A DNA stretch of 64,000 nucleotides from an uncultured Hyphomicrobiales bacterium. Its GTDB lineage: Bacteria; Pseudomonadota; Alphaproteobacteria; Rhizobiales; Beijerinckiaceae. The notes beneath the pieces were generated by a model. It ran no database searches. It was not told the origin of the DNA and saw nothing but the letters and a program-made list of their open reading frames with translations. The DNA is taken from positions 1-64,000 of the forward strand of contig CAIJVU010000075.1 of NCBI GenBank assembly GCA_903824185.1, written 5' to 3'. Below are positions 47,534 to 56,359 of this stretch, piece after piece. The position numbers were made by a program, and so were the translations under genes. Every line of letters begins with the position of its first letter. Positions within the stretch are counted from its first letter, which is position 1.

Positions 47534-48412
47534 ATGGCCGCATTCATCCAATTGTTTGTGTCTGGCCTGGCAACAGGGGCGATTTATGCCTTGGTTGCTG
47601 TGGGCTTCATGCTGTTATGGCAAACATCGCAAACCATCAATTTTGCCCAAGGCGAATTCGTGATGATCCCGGCCTTTTTCGTGCTGTGGGCCATTCGTTT
47701 TCTGGGCATCGATTTTTGGCCTGCTGTCGGCATCGGCGTCATTGTCTCCCTGATCATTCTCGGCTTCTTGTTCAAGCGCATGATTGTGGATCCCATGATC
47801 AAACACGGCGTCTTGCCCATGGTGATTTCCACCATTGCCCTGTCGATTTTCTTGAAAGAAATGGTCAAGGATTTTTACTCCTCGCAAGCCCAACCCTTTC
47901 CTGGCCTGATCCCCTCCAGTGATCTCAATTTCTTTGGTGCGGTGATCTCGACACAAAATATTTTCATTTTGATCATCGCCTCTCTGACCGTTGTGGCTTT
48001 GAACTTTTTGTTGAACGGCACCCGTTTGGGGCGTGCCATGCAAGCCACTGCACAAAATCCAACGGTTGCGCGCATTCTCGGCATTCCCGTTGAACGGATG
48101 ATTTTATACACCTTCTTGATCAATGCGGCTTTGGTGGCTTTGGCGTCTTTCCTGATCAGCCCCATCTATCTCGCCAAATTCACCAATGGTGACGTGTTGG
48201 GTCTTGCGGCCTTCATCGCTGCAATTGTTGGCGGCTTCAATCAGGTGCGTGGCGCGATTGTCGGCGGATTGGTTTTAGGTGTCACCGAAAACCTGGCCGC
48301 TGCCTATATTTCTGCCCAGTATCGCGGAGCGATCCCGCTGATCTTGTTGATCGTGGTGATCTTGTGGCGTCCGCATGGATTGATGGGTCGTGCAGAGGAG
48401 CGCACCGTATGA
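47534..48412 (+). CDS. livH: LIV-type ABC transporter permease (LivH)
   Basis: A 292-residue inner membrane permease with about eight hydrophobic segments, starting FIQLFVSGLATGAIYALVAVG, and the coupling region LNGTRLGRAMQATAQNPTVARILGI that contacts the ATPase. It pairs with the next permease. Its stop overlaps the livM start (ATGA). Confidence 0.93.
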   Translation: MAAFIQLFVSGLATGAIYALVAVGFMLLWQTSQTINFAQGEFVMIPAFFVLWAIRFLGIDFWPAVGIGVIVSLIILGFLFKRMIVDPMIKHGVLPMVISTIALSIFLKEMVKDFYSSQAQPFPGLIPSSDLNFFGAVISTQNIFILIIASLTVVALNFLLNGTRLGRAMQATAQNPTVARILGIPVERMILYTFLINAALVALASFLISPIYLAKFTNGDVLGLAAFIAAIVGGFNQVRGAIVGGLVLGVTENLAAAYISAQYRGAIPLILLIVVILWRPHGLMGRAEERTV

Positions 48413-49419
48413 TTGACTTTCTCACCTCGCGCGGTTTCAAAATCTTCTTTGCACTTTTTATCGCTGCCTTGCTGATCACCGCCCCCTTCTATCTGCGCAA
48501 TTTCGGCCTCTATCTGATTGCCATGTGGCTGGTGATTTCGGTGGCCGCTTTGGGTCTCAACCTGACATTGGGTTATGCCGGACAGGTGTCGATGGCCCAA
48601 GGCGCCTTTGTCGGCATCGGGGCTTATGTCACGGGTCTGATGACGCTGGCCGGCGTTCCCTGGCCGGTGGCCTTTCTCTGCTCGGGCCTGTTGTGTTTTG
48701 TGATCGGCTGGGTTTTGGGCTATCCGGCCTTGCGCGTGCAACATCACTATCTCGCCTTTGTCACCTTGGCTTTTTCAACGCTCGTCTTCTTGCTGATGCG
48801 CAATGAAGAATGGCTCACCAAAGGCATTTACGGCCTGACCGATGTGCCGCGTCCAATTTTGTTTGGCTGGAATACCGGCAAGGCCTTTGATTTTTATTTC
48901 TTCGTGCTGGGTGTCGTGACTTTGCTGTCTTTGGGAGTGTGGTGGATTATCCGCTCGCCATGGGGACGCGCTTTCGTCGCCTTGCGTGAAAATCCGGTGC
49001 GCGCTTTGTCATTGGGCGTTGATACCCGCCGCTATACATTGATGGCTTTTGCCATGGGGTCGGCGATTGGCGGTTTTGCGGGTGCGCTTTATGCGCCTCT
49101 GGTGCAATTTTTCGAACCCAATTCCTTCGCCTTGCCGCTCTCGCTCAATCTGCTTTTGATGGTGATTGTCGGTGGCGGTGGCACCTTCTTCGGACCCTTT
49201 ATCGGTGCGGCGACCGCCGTGCTGCTGCCCGAATGGTTGCGCATTGCGCAAGGTTATTATTTGATCATCTATGCCATTGTCGTGATGGTTTTGATGTTGT
49301 TCTGCCCGACCGGTATCATGGGCTTGGGTGATCGTTTCATTTCTCATTTCCGGCAAAAGCGTATTTCTGCTGAACGCGCTGAAAAAGCCAAGGATATGTC
49401 CCAACAGGAGGGCAAATGA
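48409..49419 (+). CDS. livM: LIV-type ABC transporter permease (LivM)
   Basis: About 336 residues from the ATG at 48409, which overlaps the livH stop by four bases. Many membrane helices, with NLTLGYAGQVSMAQGAFVGIGAY and the coupling stretch RSPWGRAFVALRENPVRALSLGVD being typical of LivM. The C-terminus is a charged cytoplasmic tail. Overlaps livG by 4 bases. Confidence 0.93.
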   Translation: MIDFLTSRGFKIFFALFIAALLITAPFYLRNFGLYLIAMWLVISVAALGLNLTLGYAGQVSMAQGAFVGIGAYVTGLMTLAGVPWPVAFLCSGLLCFVIGWVLGYPALRVQHHYLAFVTLAFSTLVFLLMRNEEWLTKGIYGLTDVPRPILFGWNTGKAFDFYFFVLGVVTLLSLGVWWIIRSPWGRAFVALRENPVRALSLGVDTRRYTLMAFAMGSAIGGFAGALYAPLVQFFEPNSFALPLSLNLLLMVIVGGGGTFFGPFIGAATAVLLPEWLRIAQGYYLIIYAIVVMVLMLFCPTGIMGLGDRFISHFRQKRISAERAEKAKDMSQQEGK

Positions 49420-50162
49420 TGCAACCTGTTCTTGAAGTAACGGATGTCAGCAAGCGCTTCGGTGGCGTAACCGCTGTCGATGGTGTCTCCTTTAAAGTCT
49501 ATGAAGGGGAAATCCTCGGCATTATCGGCCCCAATGGCTCAGGCAAATCAACCTTGTTCAATTGCGTGCTGGGTCAGTTGAACCCCACCCAAGGCTCGAT
49601 CAAGGTCGATGGCCATGATGTGACCGGCGCCCGCCCTTGTGATTTGAACCGTCTGGGCGTCAGCCGCACTTTTCAATTGTTGCAGGTATTTCCGGAATTG
49701 TCGGTGCGCGACAATCTCATTCTGGCCGGTCAGGAACATGAAGGCACCATGTTAGACCGCCTTTTGGGTCCGCGTGATGCGGGTCTCACCGCCTCCGCCA
49801 ATCAGATGATTGAATTTTTCCGTCTCTCACATGTCGCCGATGAAAAAGCCGGTGGTTTGAGTTACGGCCAGCAGAAATTGCTGGATGCCGCCATGGCCTT
49901 TATGGCGGGTCCGCGGCTTGTCTTGCTGGATGAACCGGCAGGCGGCGTCAATCTGACCATGCTGGGCCATTTGCGCGACCGATTGAAAGCCATCAACACC
50001 GAACAAAACGCCACCTTTGTTGTGATTGAACACAATATGGAATTTGTGATGGCCTTGTGTAACCGCATCATCGTTTTGGCTGAAGGTAAAATCATTGCCG
50101 AAGGCACACCCGATGAAATCCGTTCCAACCCCGAAGTGATCGAGGCCTATCTTGGACACTAA
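49416..50162 (+). CDS. livG: LIV-type ABC transporter ATP-binding protein (LivG)
   Basis: A 248-residue ABC ATPase with Walker A GPNGSGKST, the signature LSYGQQKLLDAAMAF (LSYGQ), Walker B LVLLDEPAGG and a His switch in VIEHNMEFV. The C-terminal EVIEAYLGH is typical of LivG. It is coupled to the permease by ATGA and to the next ATPase by an overlap. Confidence 0.94.
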   Translation: MMQPVLEVTDVSKRFGGVTAVDGVSFKVYEGEILGIIGPNGSGKSTLFNCVLGQLNPTQGSIKVDGHDVTGARPCDLNRLGVSRTFQLLQVFPELSVRDNLILAGQEHEGTMLDRLLGPRDAGLTASANQMIEFFRLSHVADEKAGGLSYGQQKLLDAAMAFMAGPRLVLLDEPAGGVNLTMLGHLRDRLKAINTEQNATFVVIEHNMEFVMALCNRIIVLAEGKIIAEGTPDEIRSNPEVIEAYLGH

Positions 50163-50892
50163 CGCTCCCATCCTGACTTTGCATGATGTCGTGGCCGGTT
50201 ACGGGGCCATGACCATTCTCAACGGCACCAATTTTGACGTGCGCCGCGCCACCATCACAACCGTGATCGGACCCAATGGTGCGGGTAAATCAACGGTTTT
50301 CAAAACCATTTTCGGCATGTTGAAACCGCGCAGCGGTTCCATCCTGTTCAAAGGCAAAAATATTGCCGGTATGCAGCCGCGCGATTTGCTGGCACGCGGC
50401 ATTTGCTATGTGCCGCAAGGCCGCAATATTTTTCCGGAACTCTCGGTGCGCCACAATCTCGAACTCGGCGGCATTGCCGCGGACAGTTCCATCGATATCA
50501 ACGCACGGATCGAAGCCGCTATGGATCGTTTCCCGATCCTGCGGCAAAAGCAAAATGCGCAAGCCTCGACCTTGTCGGGTGGCCAGCAAAAACTTGTCGA
50601 AATCGCGCGCGGTCTGTTGCTTGATCCCGAACTGATTTTGATCGACGAACCCTCCATCGGCCTGTCACCCTTGATGGTGCAAGAGATCTTCCAGATCCTG
50701 AAGGATTTGCGCGCCAAGGGTGTGACCATTTTGATGGTTGAACAAAATGCCCGCAGCGCCTTGCAGATTTCCGATGACGGGCTTGTGCTTGAGCTGGGAC
50801 GCACTAGGATGTCAGAATCGGCTGATACGCTTTTAAATGATCCGCGCGTGGGACAATTGTTCCTCGGCGGCGCCATGGAGCCAGCCGCCTGA
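50152..50892 (+). CDS. livF: LIV-type ABC transporter ATP-binding protein (LivF)
   Basis: A 246-residue ABC ATPase beginning at TTG (50152), inside the end of livG, so translation is coupled. Walker A GPNGAGKST, signature LSGGQQKLVEIAR, Walker B LILIDEPSIGLSP and the EQNARSAL switch are present. With LivG it powers uptake. Alternative in-frame starts would cut off the first strand, so TTG is accepted. Confidence 0.92.
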   Translation: MDTNAPILTLHDVVAGYGAMTILNGTNFDVRRATITTVIGPNGAGKSTVFKTIFGMLKPRSGSILFKGKNIAGMQPRDLLARGICYVPQGRNIFPELSVRHNLELGGIAADSSIDINARIEAAMDRFPILRQKQNAQASTLSGGQQKLVEIARGLLLDPELILIDEPSIGLSPLMVQEIFQILKDLRAKGVTILMVEQNARSALQISDDGLVLELGRTRMSESADTLLNDPRVGQLFLGGAMEPAA

Positions 50893-50907
50893 TTTAGGAT
50901 TGCGGTG

Positions 50908-51336
50908 ATGTATCAAGAACTGACATTGAGTGACTCGGACGCGCGTCTGGCGATCGAGATCATTCGCAGCGAAACCGAAAAGCGCGGCAAAAGCGCCGTG
51001 ATTGCTGTGGCCGATTGCCGTGGCGAGTTGATCGGTCTGTTGCGCATGGATGGCGCGGCGTTCTCCTCCGTCAATGTGGCGACCAACAAGGCCTTTACCG
51101 CCGCTCGCTTGCGGCGCCCTTCCAGCCTGATCGGCAAAAATGCCAAACATCCCGAAACGGGGTTCAACGTCGCCTATTACAGCGACCCCCGTTATATCGG
51201 TTTCAGCGGTGGGTTGCCTGTGATCGTCAAAGGCCAGACAGTCGGCTCCATTGCAGTCAGTGGCCTGACGGAAGCAGAAGACGAGGAGCTTGCAGAACTC
51301 GCGATCAAGGCTATTCTGGCCGCCAATCCATCCTGA
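50908..51336 (+). CDS. GlcG/HbpS-family protein
   Basis: About 142 residues from the ATG at 50908. The fold and length fit the GlcG/HbpS (DUF336) family: SAVIAVADCRGELIGLLRMDGA, TNKAFTAARLRRPS and SGGLPVIVKGQTVGSIAVSG are hallmarks (given in parts). Members bind heme or corrinoid, or act in small-molecule catabolism gene clusters with unknown chemistry. Here it is 15 bases after the last ABC gene and upstream of aroE, suggesting a part in handling the imported compound. Confidence 0.8.
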   Translation: MYQELTLSDSDARLAIEIIRSETEKRGKSAVIAVADCRGELIGLLRMDGAAFSSVNVATNKAFTAARLRRPSSLIGKNAKHPETGFNVAYYSDPRYIGFSGGLPVIVKGQTVGSIAVSGLTEAEDEELAELAIKAILAANPS

Positions 51337-51381
51337 CCGTTTTTACATTTTATTTTTTGACCGTATCGGAGACTGATCACT

Positions 51382-52224
51382 ATGGCGCATCCTGATCGCT
51401 ATTTGCTGGCTGGTGTGATGGGATGGCCCGTCATGCATTCGCGTTCCCCCAAGCTGCATAATTACTGGCTGGCGCAGCATCATCTCATCGGCGCTTATGT
51501 GCCATTGGCCATCAAGGAAGACGGCTTGGAAAAGGCCTTGCGGGCCCTGCCGGCGCTCGGCTTTTCGGGATGCAATCTGACTATTCCGCACAAAGAACAG
51601 GCGATGAAAATCGTGGATCATGTCGATCCGGTTGCGCGGCGCATCGGCGCCATGAATTGCGTTATTGTCGGGGCTGACGGCTCTTTATCCGGCACCAATA
51701 ATGATGGCTTCGGCTATATCGCTTCCATTCGTGAAGCCAAGCCTGATTGGCGTGCGGATCAAGGCCCGATTGTTGTGTTGGGTGCAGGTGGTGCGGCAAG
51801 GGCCGTGCTTGTCAGCCTGATTGATGAAGGGGCACGCGAAATCCGCCTGCTCAACCGCACACCGGCGCGGGCTGATGATCTGGCGCGTGAATTTGGCGGA
51901 CCGATTAAAACCTATGCTTGGTCTTCACGCAATGATGCTTTGGAAGGCGCGGCCATGCTGATCAACACCACGTCTCAGGGCATGGTCGGCCAACCCGAGC
52001 ATGATATTCTTCTCGACAAATTGCCGACCACGGCACTTGTCTCCGACATCGTTTATATTCCGCTTGAAACATCGCTTTTGGCTGCGGCCCGCAAACGCGG
52101 CAACACCACTGTGAACGGTCTGGGCATGTTGTTGCATCAGGCCCGACCCGCTTTCAAAGCCTGGTTTGGCGTGATGCCGGATGTGACCAAAGAGCTGCGC
52201 TCGATGATCGAAGCCACGATTTAA
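51382..52224 (+). CDS. aroE: Shikimate (or quinate) dehydrogenase paralogue
   Basis: A 280-residue dehydrogenase with the shikimate-binding SRSPKLHNYW, catalytic lysine in LTIPHKEQ, NNDGFGY and NADP-type loop GAGGAARAV. It oxidises shikimate (or quinate) to the 3-dehydro form, or the reverse. Clustered with quiC and a transporter, it likely acts in the catabolic direction rather than in aromatic amino acid synthesis. Whether it prefers NAD or NADP, quinate or shikimate, is not readable from the sequence. Confidence 0.88.
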   Translation: MAHPDRYLLAGVMGWPVMHSRSPKLHNYWLAQHHLIGAYVPLAIKEDGLEKALRALPALGFSGCNLTIPHKEQAMKIVDHVDPVARRIGAMNCVIVGADGSLSGTNNDGFGYIASIREAKPDWRADQGPIVVLGAGGAARAVLVSLIDEGAREIRLLNRTPARADDLAREFGGPIKTYAWSSRNDALEGAAMLINTTSQGMVGQPEHDILLDKLPTTALVSDIVYIPLETSLLAAARKRGNTTVNGLGMLLHQARPAFKAWFGVMPDVTKELRSMIEATI

Positions 52225-52248
52225 CAAAAACCATCAAGGGGAAATGCT

Positions 52249-53016
52249 GTGAGCCACACTCTCTTTTCATTGCAAGGGCGTGTTGCCCTTGTCACCGGCG
52301 GATCGCGTGGTCTGGGCTTTGCCATGGCCGAGTCATTGGCCACCGCAGGCGCGCATGTCGTGCTCAACAGTCGCGATGCCAAAGCCCTCAGCCTGCAAGC
52401 CGATGCGCTGAAGGCCAAGGGCCTGAAAGCCTCTTTCGCCGCCTTTGATGTCACGGATCAGAAAGCCTGCGAGCAGGCGGTTGATGGCATCGTGAAGGAG
52501 TTTGGCCGTCTCGATATTCTCATCGGCAATGCCGGTATCCAACATCGCAATGTGATCAATGACTGGCAAAGCGATGATTGGGATCGGGTGACCAATGCCA
52601 ACCTCAAATCCTGCTTCTTTCTCGCACAGGCCTGCGTGCGTCCGATGAAAGCGCAGGGCTTTGGCCGTTTGATTTTCACCACCTCGATCACGGGGATTCT
52701 GGGTCGTGCCACCATTCATGCCTATGTGGCCTCCAAAGCCGGATTGGCGGCGCTGACCCGTTCACTGGCCGCGGAATTGGGTGAGTTCGGCATCACCAGC
52801 AATTCCATTGCACCCGGCTATTTTGAAACCGAAATCAACGAGGCCTTGCTCAAAGACGAGGCCTTTGTTGCCCGCGTGAATGGCCGGACAGCGCTCAAGC
52901 GTTGGGGCAAACCAAGCGAATTGGGCGGGGCTGCCGTCTTCTTGGCATCAGAGGAAGCAGGCTACGTGACGGGTCACCAATTGGTGATCGATGGCGGCTT
53001 TACGTCAACCATGTAG
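52249..53016 (+). CDS. SDR-family oxidoreductase of the shikimate locus
   Basis: A 255-residue short-chain dehydrogenase from GTG (52249) after CAAGGGGAAA. GGSRGLGFAMA, GNAGIQ, the catalytic Ser in TTSITGIL and YVASK are present. It resembles gluconate 5-dehydrogenase-like SDRs. It sits 24 bases after aroE and is the last gene of the operon, so it may oxidise a related polyol acid (for example quinate or a stereoisomer). The substrate is not determined. Confidence 0.85.
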   Translation: MSHTLFSLQGRVALVTGGSRGLGFAMAESLATAGAHVVLNSRDAKALSLQADALKAKGLKASFAAFDVTDQKACEQAVDGIVKEFGRLDILIGNAGIQHRNVINDWQSDDWDRVTNANLKSCFFLAQACVRPMKAQGFGRLIFTTSITGILGRATIHAYVASKAGLAALTRSLAAELGEFGITSNSIAPGYFETEINEALLKDEAFVARVNGRTALKRWGKPSELGGAAVFLASEEAGYVTGHQLVIDGGFTSTM

Positions 53017-53060
53017 GTCTTTCCGACAGGGTCGCCCCGTCGGAAAAATCATTTCTTTCA

Positions 53061-53080
53061 AAGCGGTCCCACGGGGCCGC
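53061..53080 (+). terminator. Terminator of the shikimate transporter operon
   Basis: AAGCGG-T-CCC pairs with GGG-CCGCTT around ACG and is followed by seven Ts. A further hairpin (CCGAC...GTCGG) precedes it just after the SDR stop. Confidence 0.8.
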
Positions 53081-53129
53081 TTTTTTTATGCCTGTTATCC
53101 CCGTTATGGGCTGTGATCATCACCGCTTT

Positions 53130-54060
53130 TGCGCGAGAGGGATCCACAGGGTCACCGCGGCACAGGTTTTACGGCCTATCGCTAAGTGATTGAGAGAAAG
53201 ACGGCTTTAAAGTTATCAGCCTAATTCACAGCCTGTGGACAAAAGAAGTTGGCTTTGTTTTGCACAGGCAAAACAAATGCACAGACTTATCCAACAGCCT
53301 GAGGGGTCTGGCTGCGTGCCCGTTCCGCTCTGTCGGTCTGTTGACGGGTCACCAAGGTCTCGCAATATTCGCGCCACAAGTGCCCCATTTTGTTGTCATG
53401 ACCCCATCGGCCAAAGGCACCTTGGCAAAAGCTTGATTTTGGTGGTCATTCCATCAAAAGCCGATTCGGGCACGCTTCGTTCCCGCTCTTGTCTTGTTTG
53501 TCTCGGATCGGGATTGCTTATGCGCTGAATGACACTGCGGTGTCCGAATCAATCTGTGCCGATTCGGGCAGGGTTTGTTCCCTGAACAGGATAATTGATC
53601 CTATAATGGGATCATCTGGTTTTTCAGTATTAACGCTTGCTTAACCATAAAAAACAAAAGCGTCTGATTTTTCATTTTCGTATGGGAAAATTCACCCTCA
53701 CGTTCATCCCACCGTCAAAATTCCGATTCGGACATGCTTCGTTCCCGCTCTCGCTTTTTGAGTCCCGAACAGGGATTTGCGGATGAATCCATCTTCATCA
53801 TTGATTCACCATAAAGCGGAAGAGGTGATGCGATCGCTTCATCAACGCTTGCTTTTGCAAAGGCTTTTTTCCGAATCCGCATAAAGCCGATTCGCGCCTG
53901 TTTTGTTCCTGCTTTTGTTTGTTTGGTCTTCTTACGAGACAGAGCAAACCATGATCTTCATGATTGATTAACCCTCTTGAGAAAGAGGTTCCTTTGCATG
54001 AAAAAACAGGTGGCGGACCCTAAAAAAATCAAAGCCTCATCGCGCAATCGCGATTCGTTC
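53130..54060. repeat. Non-coding region with degenerate repeats and clustered GANTC sites
   Basis: Between converging genes lies about 1.1 kb with no convincing ORF. A core GATTCG...TTCGTTCCCGC recurs at 53463, 53561 (shortened), 53725 and 53889 with mismatches. At least ten GANTC sites occur between 53463 and 54056, several times chance. A DnaA-box-like TGTGGACAA (one mismatch on the complement) lies at 53235, with weaker ones nearby. An ORF at 53977-54237 looks fortuitous. Confidence 0.5.
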
Positions 54061-54173
54061 ATTGCCTGTTCGGGCTTTTGTGTCATCTGTCCCACAATGA
54101 AAAAGCGGATATTGAAAAAAACATCACTGATTAACCATGATGGTTCAATGAAGCCGCTTTTTACACCACGCCC

Positions 54174-56168
54174 TTACTGGGAGTGGGCGCGTTTTAAAAC
54201 CTGCGCAATATCCGTCATGATGGCATCCATCGCATAGTCTTTGGGTGTGTACACAGCCCGCACGCCGATATTGCGCAACACATTTTCATCCTCGGCCGGA
54301 ATAATGCCGCCGACGACAACCGGAATATGGCCAAGGCCTGCATTGCGCAAACGGGCCAGCACATCGCGCACCAAGGGCACATGCGATCCTGAGAGAATGG
54401 ACAAACCGATCATATGCGCCTTGCTTGAAATGGCCTGTTCGACAATCTCTTCGGGTGTCAGACGAATGCCATCATAGGTCACATCAAAACCGACATCGCG
54501 GGCCCTCAATGCGATTTGCTCCGCGCCATTCGAATGGCCGTCCAGACCCGGTTTGCCAACCAGCAGTCGGGGCTGCTCCCCCAAGACAGTGGCAAGATCC
54601 GCAATCATCACTTTCACCTCAGCGGTGGCAGGTTCGGTTTGCGTTTCAATCGACACACCGGTGGGGGCACGATAACGCCCGAAAATGCCGCGCAAGGCCT
54701 CGCCCCATTCCCCTGTTGTCACGCCGGCTTTCGCACAACGGATCGAGGGCGGCATGATATTGCTGCCATCGCGTGCCGCTTGTTCCAATTCTTGCAAAGC
54801 CGCTTGCACTTCAGTGTCATCGCGCGACGCCCGCCACTCTCTGATGCGGGCAATGGCATCGGTTTCAACATGTTCGGGAACGGTCAGAACCGTGCCTTCA
54901 CCGGCTGTCAGGGGCGAGGGTTCGCTGTCACCCCAGCGATTGACCCCGACCACCACCTGTTGGCCGCGTTCAATGCCGACAATGCGCCGTGCATTGGATT
55001 CCACAAGCGCGCGTTTCATCACGCCCTGTTCCACCGCAACCACCGCGCCGCCCATCGCCTCGATGCGATGAAGCTCGACAAGGGCTGCTTCTTTCAGCTC
55101 GGCCACTTTCCGCTCGATCTCGAGCGATCCATCAAAAATATCACCATATTCGAGAAGGTCTGTTTCATAAGCCATGACCTGTTGCATCCTGAGTGACCAT
55201 TGCTGATCCCATGCACGCGGCAGGCCCAAAGCCTCATTCCAGGCTGGTAATTGCACAGCCCGCGCCCGCGCGCGTTTTGATAAAACAACGGCCAGCATTT
55301 CGATCAAAATCCGATAGACATTGTTTTCGGGTTGCTGTTCGGTCAGGCCCAGCGAATTGACCTGTACGCCATAGCGAAAACGCCTGTGACGCTCATCCGT
55401 AATGCCGTAGCGATCCCGCGTGATTTCATCCCACAATTCGGCGAAAGCCCGCATTTTGCAAAGCTCGGTGACAAAGCGCATGCCTGCATTCACAAAGAAG
55501 GAAATCCGCCCCACCACATCGGCAAACGCATCCCCCACCACAAGACCCGAGGCCTTGACCTCGTCCAGCACGGCCAGCGCTGTCGCCAAAGCAAAAGCCA
55601 ATTCCTGAACCGGCGTCGCCCCTGCTTCTTGCAGATGATAGGAGCAGACATTGGTGGGATTCCATTTCGGCAGATCGCGGGTCGTGAACAAGATGGTGTC
55701 ACGGATCAGCCGCATCGACGGGGCGGGTGGAAAGACATAGGTGCCGCGCGACAGATATTCTTTGATGATGTCATTTTGCGTGGTGCCCTGCAAAGCCGTG
55801 CGGGGCGCGCACTGCTCATCCGCCACCGCCACATATAAAGCCAGCAACCACGCCGCCGTTGCATTGATGGTCATGGAGGTGTTCATCTCTGCGACCGGAA
55901 TGTCACGGAACAACAGCCGCATATCACCCAGATGCGCAATCGACACACCCACTTTGCCGACTTCGCCGCGCGCCAGCACATGATCGGGATCATAGCCGGT
56001 CTGGGTGGGCAGATCGAAGGCCACCGACAGACCGGTTTGCCCGCGCGCCAGATTGGCCTTGTACAGCTTATTGGACTCTTCGGCGGTCGAATGACCGGCA
56101 TAGGTGCGGAAGATCCAGGGCTTGTCTTTCAAGGTCGGCGTCTCCTTGATTTTGGCTGCGTCGCTCAT
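54174..56168 (-). CDS. ecm: Ethylmalonyl-CoA mutase (B12-dependent)
   Basis: About 664 residues from the ATG at 56168 (MSDAAKIKETPTLKDKPW); the frame to 56270 is unconserved. It has the mutase TIM barrel (TGLSVAFDLPTQTGYDPDH) and a C-terminal cobalamin domain with GLDGHSNGAEQIA and the LSGSHVPL loop (DxHxxG and SxL patterns). It isomerises ethylmalonyl-CoA to methylsuccinyl-CoA. The related methylmalonyl-CoA mutase is an alternative, but the divergent ccr next door and mcd nearby favour ecm. Confidence 0.93.
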   Translation of the reverse strand: MSDAAKIKETPTLKDKPWIFRTYAGHSTAEESNKLYKANLARGQTGLSVAFDLPTQTGYDPDHVLARGEVGKVGVSIAHLGDMRLLFRDIPVAEMNTSMTINATAAWLLALYVAVADEQCAPRTALQGTTQNDIIKEYLSRGTYVFPPAPSMRLIRDTILFTTRDLPKWNPTNVCSYHLQEAGATPVQELAFALATALAVLDEVKASGLVVGDAFADVVGRISFFVNAGMRFVTELCKMRAFAELWDEITRDRYGITDERHRRFRYGVQVNSLGLTEQQPENNVYRILIEMLAVVLSKRARARAVQLPAWNEALGLPRAWDQQWSLRMQQVMAYETDLLEYGDIFDGSLEIERKVAELKEAALVELHRIEAMGGAVVAVEQGVMKRALVESNARRIVGIERGQQVVVGVNRWGDSEPSPLTAGEGTVLTVPEHVETDAIARIREWRASRDDTEVQAALQELEQAARDGSNIMPPSIRCAKAGVTTGEWGEALRGIFGRYRAPTGVSIETQTEPATAEVKVMIADLATVLGEQPRLLVGKPGLDGHSNGAEQIALRARDVGFDVTYDGIRLTPEEIVEQAISSKAHMIGLSILSGSHVPLVRDVLARLRNAGLGHIPVVVGGIIPAEDENVLRNIGVRAVYTPKDYAMDAIMTDIAQVLKRAHSQ

Positions 56169-56359
56169 GCTCCGTCCCTCCGGCCCGTGGTCTGTTGCAG
56201 TGCAATAGGCCTTATCATGCAACAAAGAAAAACGGCTGTCACTTGCCCAAAAGAAGCAAAAAAGAGGCATGTTTTGCCTTTTTTCTCAACCAATAGCCTA
56301 TGGCGCAGCGCAATATTGTGTTGCATCATGGGGCCCTAACGGATGAGGAGCCCCTGCCC

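Noticed and set aside
53041-53300. Chromosome origin of replication
   Set aside because: One good DnaA-box-like 9-mer and two weak ones are not enough, and no origin-linked genes lie nearby; kept only as part of a broader finding.
53977-54237. 86-codon ORF in the repeat region
   Set aside because: It runs through degenerate repeats and into the 3' end of ecm on the other strand, with no family resemblance.
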